DNA of 64,000 nt from Pseudoduganella dura (GCF_009727155.1 NZ_WNWM01000002.1:1426001-1490000), one strand, 5' to 3'; counted from the first letter of the stretch, positions 16,153 to 25,340 are shown. Numbers and translations: made by a program. Notes: generated by a model not told the origin, from the sequence alone.

Positions 16153-16431
16153 ATGAAAACCGCAACCACCCTGATCGCCGCTTTGACCCTTGCCTCGGCC
16201 GGTGCCGCTTTTGCCGCGGAAGAACCTGCCAACGCGGCTGCCGTCGCCACCTCGACCGCCGCTGCCGCCGGCACGACCACGGTCGCCATCACGCAGCAGG
16301 CACCCAGGCAGCAGGGCCGGACCCGCGCCGAAGTGAAGGCGCAAGTGATCGCCGCGCGCAGGAACGGCACGCTGATCGAAACCGAAGCCGACATGGACGT
16401 CGCCCAGACCCGCAAGCACTACGCACAGTAA
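16153..16431 (+). CDS. small exported DUF4148 protein
   Basis: A 92-residue protein with a clear Sec signal peptide (MKTATTLIAALTLASAGAAFA, cut after residue 21) and the DUF4148 mark RTRAEVKAQVIAARRNGTL followed by ETEADMDVAQT. DUF4148 proteins are small, periplasmic, common in Burkholderiales and of unknown function. The start at 16153 has GGAGGAAC upstream; the in-frame ATG at 16129 would disrupt the signal peptide. A TATACT -10 at 16123-16128 precedes it. The gap from 15910 to 16152 holds only promoters. Confidence 0.85.
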   Translation: MKTATTLIAALTLASAGAAFAAEEPANAAAVATSTAAAAGTTTVAITQQAPRQQGRTRAEVKAQVIAARRNGTLIETEADMDVAQTRKHYAQ

Positions 16432-16451
16432 AACCCCTGCAGTCAGCGCCG

Positions 16452-17927
16452 ATGCCGCGTGCCGCCCGAATTTCGCCGCCGTGTTCGCCGCGGCCGGCCC
16501 CCGCTTTTGCCGGTACTGTCGCCATCATGTTCGCACTGGTCCTTGCCGGTTGCGCGGACATGGGCAATGTCAAGCCGCAATCGCACCTGTTGCCGGCCAA
16601 TGACCTGGCGGCCGGTGCCGCGATCGGCGCCGCCGTGGCGCCGGATGCGAAATGGCCGGCCGAACAGTGGTGGCATGCCTTCGGCGATCCGCAGCTCGAC
16701 CGGCTGATGGACGCGGCGCTGGCCGGCAATCCCGGCCTGAAGGCGGCGCAGGCGCGCGTGCGGCAAGCCGCCGCGCTTGCGGACCTGGTCGATGCCGCCG
16801 GCAAGCCACAGCTCGCCGCCAACGCGGGCACCACCCGCGAACGCTTTGCGGCCCATGCTTCCGTGCCGGCACCGCTGGCCGGCAACTGGGCCTGGTACAA
16901 CTCGGCCACGCTGAACGGCTCGTACGACCTGGACCTGTGGGGCCGCCATCACGACATGCTGGCCGCCGCGCTGGGCGATGCGCGCGCCGCCGCGGCCGAA
17001 GCGCAGATGGCGCGCCTGTCGCTGCAGGCCGCGGTGGTGCGCACCTACATCCAGCTGTGGTACCGCCATGCATTGCAGGACAGCATTGCCGACAGCCTCG
17101 CGCAGCGGCACCGGATCCTCGAGATCGTGCGCCGCCGGCAGGCTGCCGGGCTGGCCAGCATGATCGACGTGGCCACCATCGAAAACACGTTGCCGGCTGG
17201 CCGGCGCGAGCACGAGCAGGTCGGCGAATCGATCGCGGTGCTGCGCAACCAGCTGGCGGCACTGGTCGGCAAGGGACCGGGCGACGCCGAGACGATCGCC
17301 CGGCCAGCGCCGGCCCTGCGGCAGGCCGCCACGCTGCCCGGTGCACTGCCTGCGGAACTGCTGGGCCGTCGCCCCGATATCGCCGCCATGCGCTGGCGCG
17401 TCGAGGCAGCCGGCAAGCGCATCGAGGGGGCCCGCGCGGCGTTCTATCCGAACCTGAACCTGGTCGCATTCGCCGGCCTGCAGTCGTTCGGCTTCACCCG
17501 TTTCTTCGACGCATCGGCCCGCACGCTCGGTTTCACGCCGGCGTTCAACCTGCCCATCTTCGAAGGGGGCCGGCTGCGCAGCCAGCTGGCGGCCGAAACA
17601 GCCGCGTACGACGCGGCCGTCGAACAATACAACGGCACGCTGGTCGGCGCCCTGGCCGAGGTGGCAAATGTTGTAGCAAAGATACAGTCATCGGATGAAC
17701 AGCAACACCTTGCCGAGCATGCGCTGGCCACCGCCAGCCGGGCACATGCGCTGGCCGACAAGGCGTACCGGAGTGGCATCACGGATGCTACCGACGCCCT
17801 GCGGGCACAGCTGTTATTGCTGGGTGAACGGGACCAGCTGCTGCGCGTGGAAAGCGAGCGGCTGGACAATTATGCGAGCCTGATGGCGGCGCTCGGCGGG
17901 GGTGCCGGAATGGAGGAAGGCATCTAA
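16452..17927 (+). CDS. outer-membrane efflux lipoprotein, NodT/OprM family
   Basis: A 491-residue outer-membrane channel subunit of a tripartite efflux pump. The N-terminus has a hydrophobic stretch ending in the lipobox LAGC (about residue 34). OEP repeats follow, with QWWHAFGDPQLDRLMDAALAGNPGLKAAQARVRQA, the SYDLDLWGRH motif and LLGRRPDIAAMRWRVEAAGKRIEGARAAFYPNL. ATG 16452 starts right after the DUF4148 gene; a shorter start at 16527 is possible but leaves a poor signal. It precedes marR-FUSC-DUF1656-HlyD genes that would supply the inner-membrane parts. Confidence 0.88.
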   Translation: MPRAARISPPCSPRPAPAFAGTVAIMFALVLAGCADMGNVKPQSHLLPANDLAAGAAIGAAVAPDAKWPAEQWWHAFGDPQLDRLMDAALAGNPGLKAAQARVRQAAALADLVDAAGKPQLAANAGTTRERFAAHASVPAPLAGNWAWYNSATLNGSYDLDLWGRHHDMLAAALGDARAAAAEAQMARLSLQAAVVRTYIQLWYRHALQDSIADSLAQRHRILEIVRRRQAAGLASMIDVATIENTLPAGRREHEQVGESIAVLRNQLAALVGKGPGDAETIARPAPALRQAATLPGALPAELLGRRPDIAAMRWRVEAAGKRIEGARAAFYPNLNLVAFAGLQSFGFTRFFDASARTLGFTPAFNLPIFEGGRLRSQLAAETAAYDAAVEQYNGTLVGALAEVANVVAKIQSSDEQQHLAEHALATASRAHALADKAYRSGITDATDALRAQLLLLGERDQLLRVESERLDNYASLMAALGGGAGMEEGI

Positions 17928-17933
17928 AAACAA

Positions 17934-17961
17934 TTTACCTTTGTGCAACCACTAGTACAAT
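17934..17961 (+). promoter_or_regulatory. promoter of the MarR-led efflux operon
   Basis: TTTACC at 17934-17939 and TACAAT at 17956-17961, 16-bp spacer, between the outer-membrane factor and marR. It overlaps the inverted repeats described next. Confidence 0.45.
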
Positions 17962-17987
17962 CCATGTATTGACAGATCTATTGCACA
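17942..17987. promoter_or_regulatory. TGTGCAA / TTGCACA inverted repeat, candidate MarR operator
   Basis: TGTGCAA at 17942-17948 and TTGCACA at 17981-17987 are perfect inverted arms bracketing the -10 region. A second smaller pair, TTGT and ACAA, spans 17941-17960. The site lies immediately before marR, so autoregulation is likely but inferred. Confidence 0.45.
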
Positions 17988-17998
17988 GGAGTGCGCCA

Positions 17999-18493
17999 AT
18001 GAGCAGTTTTGACGCGACAAACAAGCGGTTGAAGACCATCCACGAACGGATGCCGGCATTTCCGGAAGACTTGATGCGCTTGCTCCGCATGACCTACCAC
18101 GTGCAAAAACGCATGAAGGACTTGTCGAACGCGGTGCTGCGCAAGTACGACCTGGTCGATGCCAGCTACATGGTGCTGGCGGTGCTGTACGGCTCGGAGA
18201 ATGAAACATCCACCGCCTCGACGCTGGGCGAGGCATGCATGGAAAAGCCGGCCAACCTGACGCGGGTGTGCAACGACCTGGAAACGCAGGGGCTGATCAC
18301 GCGTGGCAACCGCCCTGGCGACCGCCGCTGCGTGATGATCTCGCTGACCGACAGCGGCCGCAGCCTGATCGAGCAGGTGATGCCCGAAGTGTGGGGCCGC
18401 ACCACGCGCGCCTATGAGGGCCTTTCGGCGGAAGACCTGCGCTTGCAGGAGCAGCTGTTTGCCCGGCAGCTGGAAAACCTGGACAACATATAA
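17999..18493 (+). CDS. MarR-family transcriptional regulator
   Basis: A 164-residue winged-helix repressor. Key segments are LLRMTYHVQKRMKDLSNAVLRKYDLVDASYMVLAVLY (dimer and first helices), the recognition region TASTLGEACMEKPANLTRVCNDLETQGLI and the wing TRGNRPGDRRCVMISLTDSGR. The start at 17999 has CAGGAG upstream; the in-frame ATG at 17969 lies within the inverted repeat. By analogy with EmrR and HpaR-type proteins it probably senses the aromatic or phenolic substrate exported by the following FUSC-HlyD system. Confidence 0.9.
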   Translation: MSSFDATNKRLKTIHERMPAFPEDLMRLLRMTYHVQKRMKDLSNAVLRKYDLVDASYMVLAVLYGSENETSTASTLGEACMEKPANLTRVCNDLETQGLITRGNRPGDRRCVMISLTDSGRSLIEQVMPEVWGRTTRAYEGLSAEDLRLQEQLFARQLENLDNI

Positions 18494-18529
18494 CGGTCCC
18501 TTGCTGCGGCGGGGCTGTTCAAGAAGAAC

Positions 18530-20707
18530 ATGACACCCGAACCCGCAGCCCCCTCCGCCCTTCCTTGCCTGCACTGGCTGCGCCGCGAACTGCGCGGCTG
18601 GGCCGACGCCGACGGCGAGCGCGTGCTGTTCGTCGTGCGCACGCTGGCCGCCGCGTATGCCGCGCTGTGGCTCGCGTTCCGCCTCGGGCTCGATTCGCCG
18701 GCCACGGCGATGACCACGACCTTCGTGCTCGCGCTGCCCTCCTCCGGCCAGGTGCTGGAAAAGGCGCTGTACCGCCTGCTGGGCACGATCGTCGGCTGCG
18801 CCGCGGCACTGGCTCTTACCGCGCTGTTCCCGCAGCAGGCGCCGCCGCTGTTCGCCGGCCTGGCGCTGTGGATCGCGCTGTGCACGGCCGGCGCCTCGAT
18901 GCACCGCAACCAGCAGTCCTACAGCTTCGTGCTGGCCGGGTACACGGCCTGCATGATCGTCGTGCCCGCGCTCGATGCGCCGGCGGGCGTGTTCGCGCTG
19001 GCGGTCACGCGCACCACCGGCGTCGGCCTGGGCGTGCTGGTGGCGGCGGCCGTGCACGACGTACTGCTGCCCCGCCGCCAGGGCCTGCAGGTCATGCGCA
19101 CCGTGCAGGCGCGCCATGACCGCTTCCTCGGCTTCTGCCGGGAGGTGCTCGAACACCGGCTGCCGCCCGCCGAAGCGGAGCTGAACCACCTGCGTTTCGC
19201 GGCGGACATCGCGGCACTGGAATCGGGCCGCGCGGCCGCATTCTTTGAAGCCGGTCCGGCGCACACGCGCCAGCTGCACGCCTTCAACGGCGCCTTCATG
19301 ACGGCGCTGACCACCTTCCATACGCTGCATCGGCTGCTGCACCGGCAACGGCACGAAACCGCCTCGCCCGTGCCGGCGCTGATCGAACCGCTGGAGGCAC
19401 TGGTCGCGCAGGCACTGGCCCCGGGTGCCGATGCTTCGCTCGCCGGCCTGCCCGCCGCACTGGAACAGGCGGCCGGAGCCGGCCGCGCAGAGCTGCCCGC
19501 GGACGACGGCGCAGATGCCCGCCGCTGGCGCATCGACTTCGATACCGCCGCCAAACTGGCCGCGCGCTTCGCGCACGACCTGGCAGCATTCAACGGCATC
19601 CACGACAGCCTGGCGCACAGGAAGTGCATGCAGGTCAGCGAGCCGCTGGCGTACGCGCCGAAGACGCCGCCCGGCATCGTTGCCGCCAGCGGCCTGCGCG
19701 CCGCCTGCGCGATGCTGGCCGCCGCCACGCTGTGGTACTGGCTGGCGTGGCCGGCGATGGCCAACGCACTGGTCATGACCACCATCTTCTGCGCCCTCGC
19801 ATCGGGCTCGCCGCGCCCCACGGCGATGGTCAGGCAGGTGCTAACCGGCTTCGTGATCGGCGCCCCGCTCATCTATGCCACCGAGTTCCTGCTCGTCGCG
19901 CGGGCCGACGGCTATCCGATGATGATGCTGGCCACGGCGCCGCTGCTGGCCTTCGCCGCCTGGCTGATGACCGATCCGAAACGCGCCGGCGTGGGCATCG
20001 GCATGGCGATGTTCAGCAGCCAGTTCCTGGCACCGGCGAACGTGATGCACTATGACGCCGGTGCCGTCATCAACAACATGCTGAGCCAGCTCGGCGGCGT
20101 GCTGCTGGCCTTCGTGATCTTCCACGTGGTGCTGCCCGGGCACACGATGGGCAACCGCGCGCACGTGGCGGCGGCGCTGTGGCGCGAAGCGCTGGCGGCG
20201 TGCACGGCGCGGCTGCGCGGCCGCGGCGAACGGCTGCGGCACCGCTTCGACAACCGGGTGCGCGACCTGCTGGCGCAGCTGAACGCGGCGGCCGGTTCCG
20301 CGCCGTCGCCGGAAACGCGCGCGGTGGTGCGCCAGGGCCTGACGTTGCTGGAGCTCGGCCATGCCATCATCGAGCTGCGCACGCTGTTGCGCGCGACCAG
20401 TCCCGGCCCCGTTGCCGGGGTGCTCGACGGCACGCTGCGCGCACTGGCCGCCTGGCTGGCCGCGCCGCGCGAGGACACCCGCACCGCCGCGATCTACGCC
20501 GTGCAGGCCGCCGGCCCCACCGTGCGCGCCGGCCTGGACAAAGCCGCCGGCGACGATGCGGCACGCCTGCGGCTCGCGCTGACCGGCCTGCACTCGATCC
20601 ATACCTCGCTGCTGGACCAGGCGCCGCAGCCCCTGCCCGCCGCTACCGCTGTTGCCGCTCCTGCTGTCCCACCCGTCAACCCGAATGGAACCCCCGATGC
20701 CCCGTGA
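18530..20707 (+). CDS. FUSC-family (fusaric acid / aromatic acid) exporter inner-membrane protein
   Basis: A 725-residue inner-membrane protein of the fusaric-acid-resistance / AaeB type. Two sets of hydrophobic helices (about residues 35-185 and 385-530) are separated and followed by soluble cytoplasmic regions. The FUSC marks LPSSGQVLEKALYRLLGTIVGCAAAL and DPKRAGVGIGMAMFSSQFLAP are present. With HlyD and the outer-membrane factor it would export hydroxylated aromatic acids. Its 3' end overlaps the DUF1656 gene by 11 bp. The start ATG 18530 follows AAGAAGAAC. Confidence 0.88.
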   Translation: MTPEPAAPSALPCLHWLRRELRGWADADGERVLFVVRTLAAAYAALWLAFRLGLDSPATAMTTTFVLALPSSGQVLEKALYRLLGTIVGCAAALALTALFPQQAPPLFAGLALWIALCTAGASMHRNQQSYSFVLAGYTACMIVVPALDAPAGVFALAVTRTTGVGLGVLVAAAVHDVLLPRRQGLQVMRTVQARHDRFLGFCREVLEHRLPPAEAELNHLRFAADIAALESGRAAAFFEAGPAHTRQLHAFNGAFMTALTTFHTLHRLLHRQRHETASPVPALIEPLEALVAQALAPGADASLAGLPAALEQAAGAGRAELPADDGADARRWRIDFDTAAKLAARFAHDLAAFNGIHDSLAHRKCMQVSEPLAYAPKTPPGIVAASGLRAACAMLAAATLWYWLAWPAMANALVMTTIFCALASGSPRPTAMVRQVLTGFVIGAPLIYATEFLLVARADGYPMMMLATAPLLAFAAWLMTDPKRAGVGIGMAMFSSQFLAPANVMHYDAGAVINNMLSQLGGVLLAFVIFHVVLPGHTMGNRAHVAAALWREALAACTARLRGRGERLRHRFDNRVRDLLAQLNAAAGSAPSPETRAVVRQGLTLLELGHAIIELRTLLRATSPGPVAGVLDGTLRALAAWLAAPREDTRTAAIYAVQAAGPTVRAGLDKAAGDDAARLRLALTGLHSIHTSLLDQAPQPLPAATAVAAPAVPPVNPNGTPDAP

Positions 20708-20897
20708 ACTGTCGATCTTCGGCCTGCTGATCCCCACCCTGCTGCCGCTGTTCTTCGCCAGCATGCTGCTGCAGGGCGTGCTGGACCGGCTGCTGGGCGC
20801 GGCCGGCGTGTATCGCCACATCTGGCATCCGGCGCTGGCGCGCCTGGCGCTGTTCGCCTGCATTTTCGGCGGCCTGACCGCCGCCCTGTACCACTGA
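20697..20897 (+). CDS. DUF1656 small membrane protein (AaeX-like)
   Basis: A 66-residue protein with two hydrophobic helices (IFGLLIPTLLPLFFASMLLQGVL and LARLALFACIFGGLTAALY). DUF1656 proteins lie between FUSC and HlyD genes in aromatic-acid efflux operons (aaeXAB type); their role in the complex is unknown. I use ATG 20697, where MPRELSIFG matches the family; ATG 20685 is an alternative. It overlaps the FUSC gene. Confidence 0.85.
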   Translation: MPRELSIFGLLIPTLLPLFFASMLLQGVLDRLLGAAGVYRHIWHPALARLALFACIFGGLTAALYH

Positions 20898-20941
20898 CGC
20901 TACGTTCCCTTCTTCATCAACCTCAACCGGAAAACCTCACC

Positions 20942-21823
20942 GTGACCTTCGCCGTCAAGCTCTTTCGCACCCTCGTCACCCTGCTGCTCGCCGCCGCCGC
21001 GCTGTATGCCGGCAAGGCGGGCTGGGACCACTACATGGAATCGCCATGGACGCGCGACGCCCGCGTGCGGGCCGACGTGGTGACGATCGGCGCCGACGTG
21101 GCCGGCGTTGTCACCGGGGTGCGCGTGCGCGACAACCAGTTCGTGCAAAAGGGCGACGTGCTGTTCACGGTGGATGACGAGCGTTACGAGAGCGCGCTGG
21201 CTTCCGCCGATGCCGCGCTGGCCGCGCAGCATGTGGAAAAGACGCGCCGCGGCAGCGAGGCGAAACGACGCGCCGGCCTGGACGACGACGTGATCCCGCT
21301 CGAGAGCCGCGAGTCGGCCGCCTATGCCGCCGGTACCGCCGGCGCCCAGTACCGCGGCGCGCTGGCCGCGCGCCGGCTGGCGAAGCTGAACCTCGAACGC
21401 ACGGTGGTGCGCGCCCCCGTTTCCGGCTACGTCACGAACCTGCACGTGCACCCGGGAGACTTCGCCGCCGTGGGCGCGCCGAAGCTGGCGCTGATCGACG
21501 GCGCGTCGTATTACGTGATGGGTTATTTCGAGGAGACGCGACTGCCGCTGCTGAAGGCGGGCGCCCTCGTCGACGTGCGGATGATGGATGGCGTGGCGCT
21601 GCGCGGCCACATCGAAAGCATCGCCCGCGGCATCACCGACCGCGACGCCGCCACCGGCCGCGAACTGCTGGCCGACGTGAACCCCACGTTCAACTGGGTA
21701 CGCCTGGCCCAGCGCATCCCGGTGCGCATCGCCCTCGACACCGTGCCGAAACACGTGCCGCTGGTCGCCGGCACCACATGCACAGTGACGATCACGCAGC
21801 CGCCACGCAAGAAAGTTGCCTGA
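20942..21823 (+). CDS. HlyD-family periplasmic adaptor subunit
   Basis: A 293-residue membrane-fusion protein. One N-terminal helix (LFRTLVTLLLAAAALYAG) is followed by the first biotinyl-lipoyl half ADVVTIGADVAGVVTGVRVRDNQFVQKGDVLF, an alpha-hairpin, and the second half LERTVVRAPVSGYVTNLHVHPGDF with a beta-barrel containing YYVMGYFEETRLPLLKAG. It resembles AaeA and EmrA. The start is GTG 20942, as the sequence begins TFAVKLFRTL there. It completes the efflux system with the FUSC protein and the outer-membrane factor. Confidence 0.88.
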   Translation: MTFAVKLFRTLVTLLLAAAALYAGKAGWDHYMESPWTRDARVRADVVTIGADVAGVVTGVRVRDNQFVQKGDVLFTVDDERYESALASADAALAAQHVEKTRRGSEAKRRAGLDDDVIPLESRESAAYAAGTAGAQYRGALAARRLAKLNLERTVVRAPVSGYVTNLHVHPGDFAAVGAPKLALIDGASYYVMGYFEETRLPLLKAGALVDVRMMDGVALRGHIESIARGITDRDAATGRELLADVNPTFNWVRLAQRIPVRIALDTVPKHVPLVAGTTCTVTITQPPRKKVA

Positions 21824-21846
21824 AACCGGGGGTGGAGCAGGGGTTT

Positions 21847-21897
21847 CGCGGAGCATGCTCCGCGCCTGCGAAACGGTGCAGGCTTGCAAGCCTGCAC
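21847..21897. repeat. two adjacent perfect palindromes between converging genes
   Basis: An 18-nt palindrome (21847-21864, core GGAGCATGCTCC) and a 22-nt palindrome (21876-21897, core GGCTTGCAAGCC) lie between the HlyD and LacI genes. The sequences flanking the first (gtttcgc and gcgaaac) also pair. They may act as a bidirectional terminator or be a REP-type element. Confidence 0.75.
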
Positions 21898-21928
21898 TCC
21901 TCCCAGACGGAATTCCTGAAAATGCTCG

Positions 21929-23059
21929 TCAGCTCTCGGCCCCCTTGCCGCCCAGCTTCGGCCGCCGCCGCGGGGCGGCATCCGACTGGCGCCGGATCAG
22001 CGAGAAGTCCATTACGATATGCTCCGGGGCCTGCACGGCGCCATCGCGCTGGGCGCGGATTTGCCGGACCAGGAACTGCACCGCCATTTCCGCCATCTGC
22101 GCGATCGGCTGGCGCACGGTGGTCAGCTCCGGCCAGATCGTGGTGGCCAGCGCCGTATCGTCGAAGCCGGCCACGGTCAGGTCGCCCGGCACATCGAGGC
22201 CCAGGCGGTGGGCGATGGCCACGGCGGCGGCGGCCATGTCGTCGTTGCTGGCGAAGATCGCCGTGGGGCGCTGCGCCAGGCCCAGCAGGATCTCGGCCGC
22301 GTCGAGGCCGGAACGGTACGTGAACATGCCCTGCACCACCAGCTCGGCCGCGCCGTCGGCGCCCTTGTCGGCGATCGCGGCACGGTAGCCTTCGAGCCGG
22401 CGCGCGGAAGCGGTCTGGTTCGGGTGGCCGATGATGAAGCCGATGCGGTGGTGGCCCAACGCGATCAGGTGGCTCGTCATCTCGTAGGCGGCATGGTAGT
22501 CGTCGATGGAGACGGCGCCCACGCGCAGGTCCGGCTGGCCGCAGGCGACGGTGGCCGCCGGCATGTCAGCCTGCGCGATCAGTTCGATCAGTTCGGGCGT
22601 ATCGCACAGCGGGGGCGGCAGGATGATGCCGTCGACGCCGTTCTCGATCAGGCGGCGCGAATGCGCTTCCCACGTGTGCCCGTCCTCGCAGTTTTCCACC
22701 ACGAGCTGCACGTTATGGATGCTGGCCTGGTTCAGCAGGCCGACAAGGAACTCGCTCAGGTAGCCGGCCGACGGGTTCGAATACAGGAAGCCGATGCGGA
22801 TCGCGCGCGCCCCGGCGAGGCGGCGCGCGGCCTGGTTCGGCACATAGTTCAGCGCCGCCACGGCCTCGTCGACCTTGCGCCGCGTGGCCGGGCGCACGTT
22901 CGGGTCGCCGTTCATCACGCGCGATACCGTCATCGGCGACACGCCGGCCAGCTTGGCGACGTCGGACATCGTCGGCACGCCGGGCTTCTCGCCTTTGCGC
23001 GCCACCGGCGCCGCCCCATCCCCCGGCGTGCCATGCGCCTTCGCCTGTATTTTCGTCAT
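21929..23059 (-). CDS. LacI-family regulator, candidate xylan-locus repressor
   Basis: A 376-residue repressor with helix-turn-helix TMSDVAKLAGVSPMTVSRVMNG (about residues 30-52), hinge NQAARRLAGARAIRIGFLY and a sugar-binding domain ending AGFDDTALATTIWPELTTVRQP. The N-terminus is some 28 residues longer than usual and charged. It lies 127 bp downstream of the GH67 glucuronidase on the same strand, so it is the best local candidate to bind the AGCGCT-core palindromes at 25437-25479 and 33202-33301. Ligand (xylose, xylobiose or glucuronate-bearing oligosaccharide) is unknown. Confidence 0.88.
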   Translation of the reverse strand: MTKIQAKAHGTPGDGAAPVARKGEKPGVPTMSDVAKLAGVSPMTVSRVMNGDPNVRPATRRKVDEAVAALNYVPNQAARRLAGARAIRIGFLYSNPSAGYLSEFLVGLLNQASIHNVQLVVENCEDGHTWEAHSRRLIENGVDGIILPPPLCDTPELIELIAQADMPAATVACGQPDLRVGAVSIDDYHAAYEMTSHLIALGHHRIGFIIGHPNQTASARRLEGYRAAIADKGADGAAELVVQGMFTYRSGLDAAEILLGLAQRPTAIFASNDDMAAAAVAIAHRLGLDVPGDLTVAGFDDTALATTIWPELTTVRQPIAQMAEMAVQFLVRQIRAQRDGAVQAPEHIVMDFSLIRRQSDAAPRRRPKLGGKGAES

Positions 23060-23147
23060 CGGACTGTACTTATCGAATTGTTATTCGCGGACTCTAACAT
23101 ACGCGCTTCCAGGCGTATCCGCAGCCGGCATTCTAGCATTCGGGGGA

Positions 23148-23171
23148 GCCGATGTTTGCGCGCACATCGGC
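23148..23171 (-). terminator. hairpin after the GH67 gene
   Basis: Arms gccgatgt and acatcggc (23148-23155, 23164-23171) with an 8-nt loop just after the GH67 stop; no T run on the minus strand, so termination is uncertain. Confidence 0.35.
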
Positions 23172-23186
23172 CCTTTATCCCGATTT

Positions 23187-25340
23187 TCAGTGATGCCCGG
23201 CGGCGTACGGGAACTTGATCGCCTTGTACTGTTCCAGCGTGCGCTCCGGCTTCTTCACGCCCGGCGGCAGCGGCAGCCCGGAGACGGACTGGAAGTACGC
23301 CAGCGAGGCATCGCGCCACCAGCGCGCCTCCTTCACCTGGGTATCCAGCCGCTGTGCGACCTCGTCGTAACGGCGCTCGTCGACCAGCGGCTTCAGCTTC
23401 TCCCAACGGGCCCGCAAGCCTTCCGCCTCGGTCACGCCGCGGTCGTAACGCGCGACGAGTTCATTCCACAGCGTGCGGCCGGACGGCATCGCGTAATCCC
23501 ACGGCAGGTGGTGGAACCACAGCAGCAACTGTTCCGGCGTGGTGCGCGGATCGGACCAGCGCGCCGCCACGCCCGGCGCATACTGCGCCAGCGCCTTGCT
23601 GCCGCGCGCGGTGCGGTCGAAGCCGATGCCCTCCTTGTCGGCCTTGTGGTAGTAGGTAGGGTTCCAGTCGGGCCGGCCCAGGTTGTCCACCCACGGGCCG
23701 GGGCCATGGTGGTGGCCGGTATCCATCAGGTGGTGCAGGCCGAGCGGCGTCATGTAGTCCACCACCGCCTCGCGCGAGCGCATCATCATGTCGACGATCT
23801 GCGCCACGGCCTGCGGATCGCGGCTGAAGGTCTGCGCCGCCCACTCGCGCGCGAAGGCGCGCGAGTCGCCCTGCGGATCCCACGCGAAGCGGCCGTAGGC
23901 ATACCAGTTGGCCTGGTCGAAGTGCGAGCCGCTCCAGGTGCGCGAGCTGCCGATGTTGGCCACGCCGGCCATGCCGGTGGGGCGCTTGCCGTGCTCCGTG
24001 TCCTCGAGCACCTGGGCGACGGTGAGGCCGCCCGGGCGCTGCATCGTGTCGGCCTTCAGCACTTCCTCGAACAGCGGGCCCAGGTAGGCCATGTGCATCG
24101 CGAAGCCCAGGTATTCCTTGGTGATCTGGAACTCCATCATCAGCGGCGTGTGCGGCATGGCGCCGAACAGCGGGTGGAACGGTTCGCGCGGCTGGAAGTC
24201 GATCGCGCCGTTCTTCACCTGCACCATCACGTTCGGGGCGAACTTGCCGTCCAGCGGCTTGAATTCGTCGTAGGCCTGCTTGGCGCGGTCGTCCGGTTTT
24301 TCCGCCGCGTACACGAATGCGCGCCACATCACGATGCCCTTGTGCGGCGCCAGGGCGGCGGCCAGCATGTTGGCGCCGTCGGCGTGGGTACGGTGGTAAT
24401 CCTGCGGGCCGGGCTGGCCTTCCGAATTGGCCTTGACGAGGAAGCCGCCGAAGTCGGGAATCACGCGGTAGATTTCGTCGGCCTTGGCGCGCCACCATGC
24501 CGCCACTTCCGGCGCCAGCGGATCGGCCGTCTTCGTTTCCTTTAGCTCGAGCGGCGTGGACCAGCGCGCCGACAGGTAGACCCTGATGCCGTACGGCCGC
24601 AGCACATCGGCCAGCGCGGCCACCTTGGCGATCCATGGCGCGGTCAGGATCTCGGCCTTCGAATTCACATTGTTCAGCACCGTGCCGTTGATGCCCAGCG
24701 ACGCATTGGCGCGCGCATAGTCGACATATTGCCGGTCGCGGATATCCGGCAGCTCCCACCAGTTCCAGATCGACTGGCCCGAGTAGCCCCGTTCCACCGT
24801 GCGGTCCAGGTTGTCCCAGTGGTTCAGCACGCGCAGCTGCAGTTTCGGCGCCGAGCGTTCGTCGATGGCGGCGAGCGCCTTGCCGGTGCCGATCGCGCGC
24901 AGCAGGCCGAAGGCGCCGTACAGCAGGCCGATATCATCGTTCGCCGCGATCACCGTCACGCGCTTGCCCGCCAGCGTGGCGCTTTTCAGCAGGTAGCCTT
25001 CGCGGCCCAGCTCCGCCAGGCCGTCGGCCTTGAAACCCTGCGGCAGCGCGCCCGACTTCGCCAGCACGATGGCGCCGTCGGCCACCTGCGTGCCCGAACC
25101 GGGCGTCTTGCCCGTCATGCCCTGCAGGCCACGGCGCAGTTCGTCGATGGCGGCGCGGACCGTGGGCGATGCCGCGCCGTTGTAGACGATGGCCCTGACG
25201 TGCTGCTGCACCTGGCCGGCTTGTTGCAATGGACGGTACCGCAACCAAAGCTCGTAGCCGTCCTCTTCCACCGCATGCGCGGGCGCCAGCACGACCACCA
25301 GCGACAATACCGCCGCCAGCGCTCCGCCGACAATCCGCAT
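23187..25340 (-). CDS. alpha-glucuronidase, glycoside hydrolase family 67
   Basis: Removes (4-O-methyl)glucuronic acid from the non-reducing end of xylo-oligosaccharides. The 717-residue protein has a signal peptide (MRIVGGALAAVLSLVVVLAPAHA) and GH67 marks: LNHWDNLDRTVERGY, the acid Glu in KANSEGQPGPQDY (about residue 305), the base pair Asp in PLDGKF and Glu in QPREPFHPLFG, and the C-terminal DTGHHHGPGPWV. ATG 25340 follows AGGAGACAAA; the open frame upstream is not homologous. A periplasmic location follows from the signal. It is divergent from the GH10 xylanase across a shared operator region. Confidence 0.95.
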   Translation of the reverse strand: MRIVGGALAAVLSLVVVLAPAHAVEEDGYELWLRYRPLQQAGQVQQHVRAIVYNGAASPTVRAAIDELRRGLQGMTGKTPGSGTQVADGAIVLAKSGALPQGFKADGLAELGREGYLLKSATLAGKRVTVIAANDDIGLLYGAFGLLRAIGTGKALAAIDERSAPKLQLRVLNHWDNLDRTVERGYSGQSIWNWWELPDIRDRQYVDYARANASLGINGTVLNNVNSKAEILTAPWIAKVAALADVLRPYGIRVYLSARWSTPLELKETKTADPLAPEVAAWWRAKADEIYRVIPDFGGFLVKANSEGQPGPQDYHRTHADGANMLAAALAPHKGIVMWRAFVYAAEKPDDRAKQAYDEFKPLDGKFAPNVMVQVKNGAIDFQPREPFHPLFGAMPHTPLMMEFQITKEYLGFAMHMAYLGPLFEEVLKADTMQRPGGLTVAQVLEDTEHGKRPTGMAGVANIGSSRTWSGSHFDQANWYAYGRFAWDPQGDSRAFAREWAAQTFSRDPQAVAQIVDMMMRSREAVVDYMTPLGLHHLMDTGHHHGPGPWVDNLGRPDWNPTYYHKADKEGIGFDRTARGSKALAQYAPGVAARWSDPRTTPEQLLLWFHHLPWDYAMPSGRTLWNELVARYDRGVTEAEGLRARWEKLKPLVDERRYDEVAQRLDTQVKEARWWRDASLAYFQSVSGLPLPPGVKKPERTLEQYKAIKFPYAAGHH

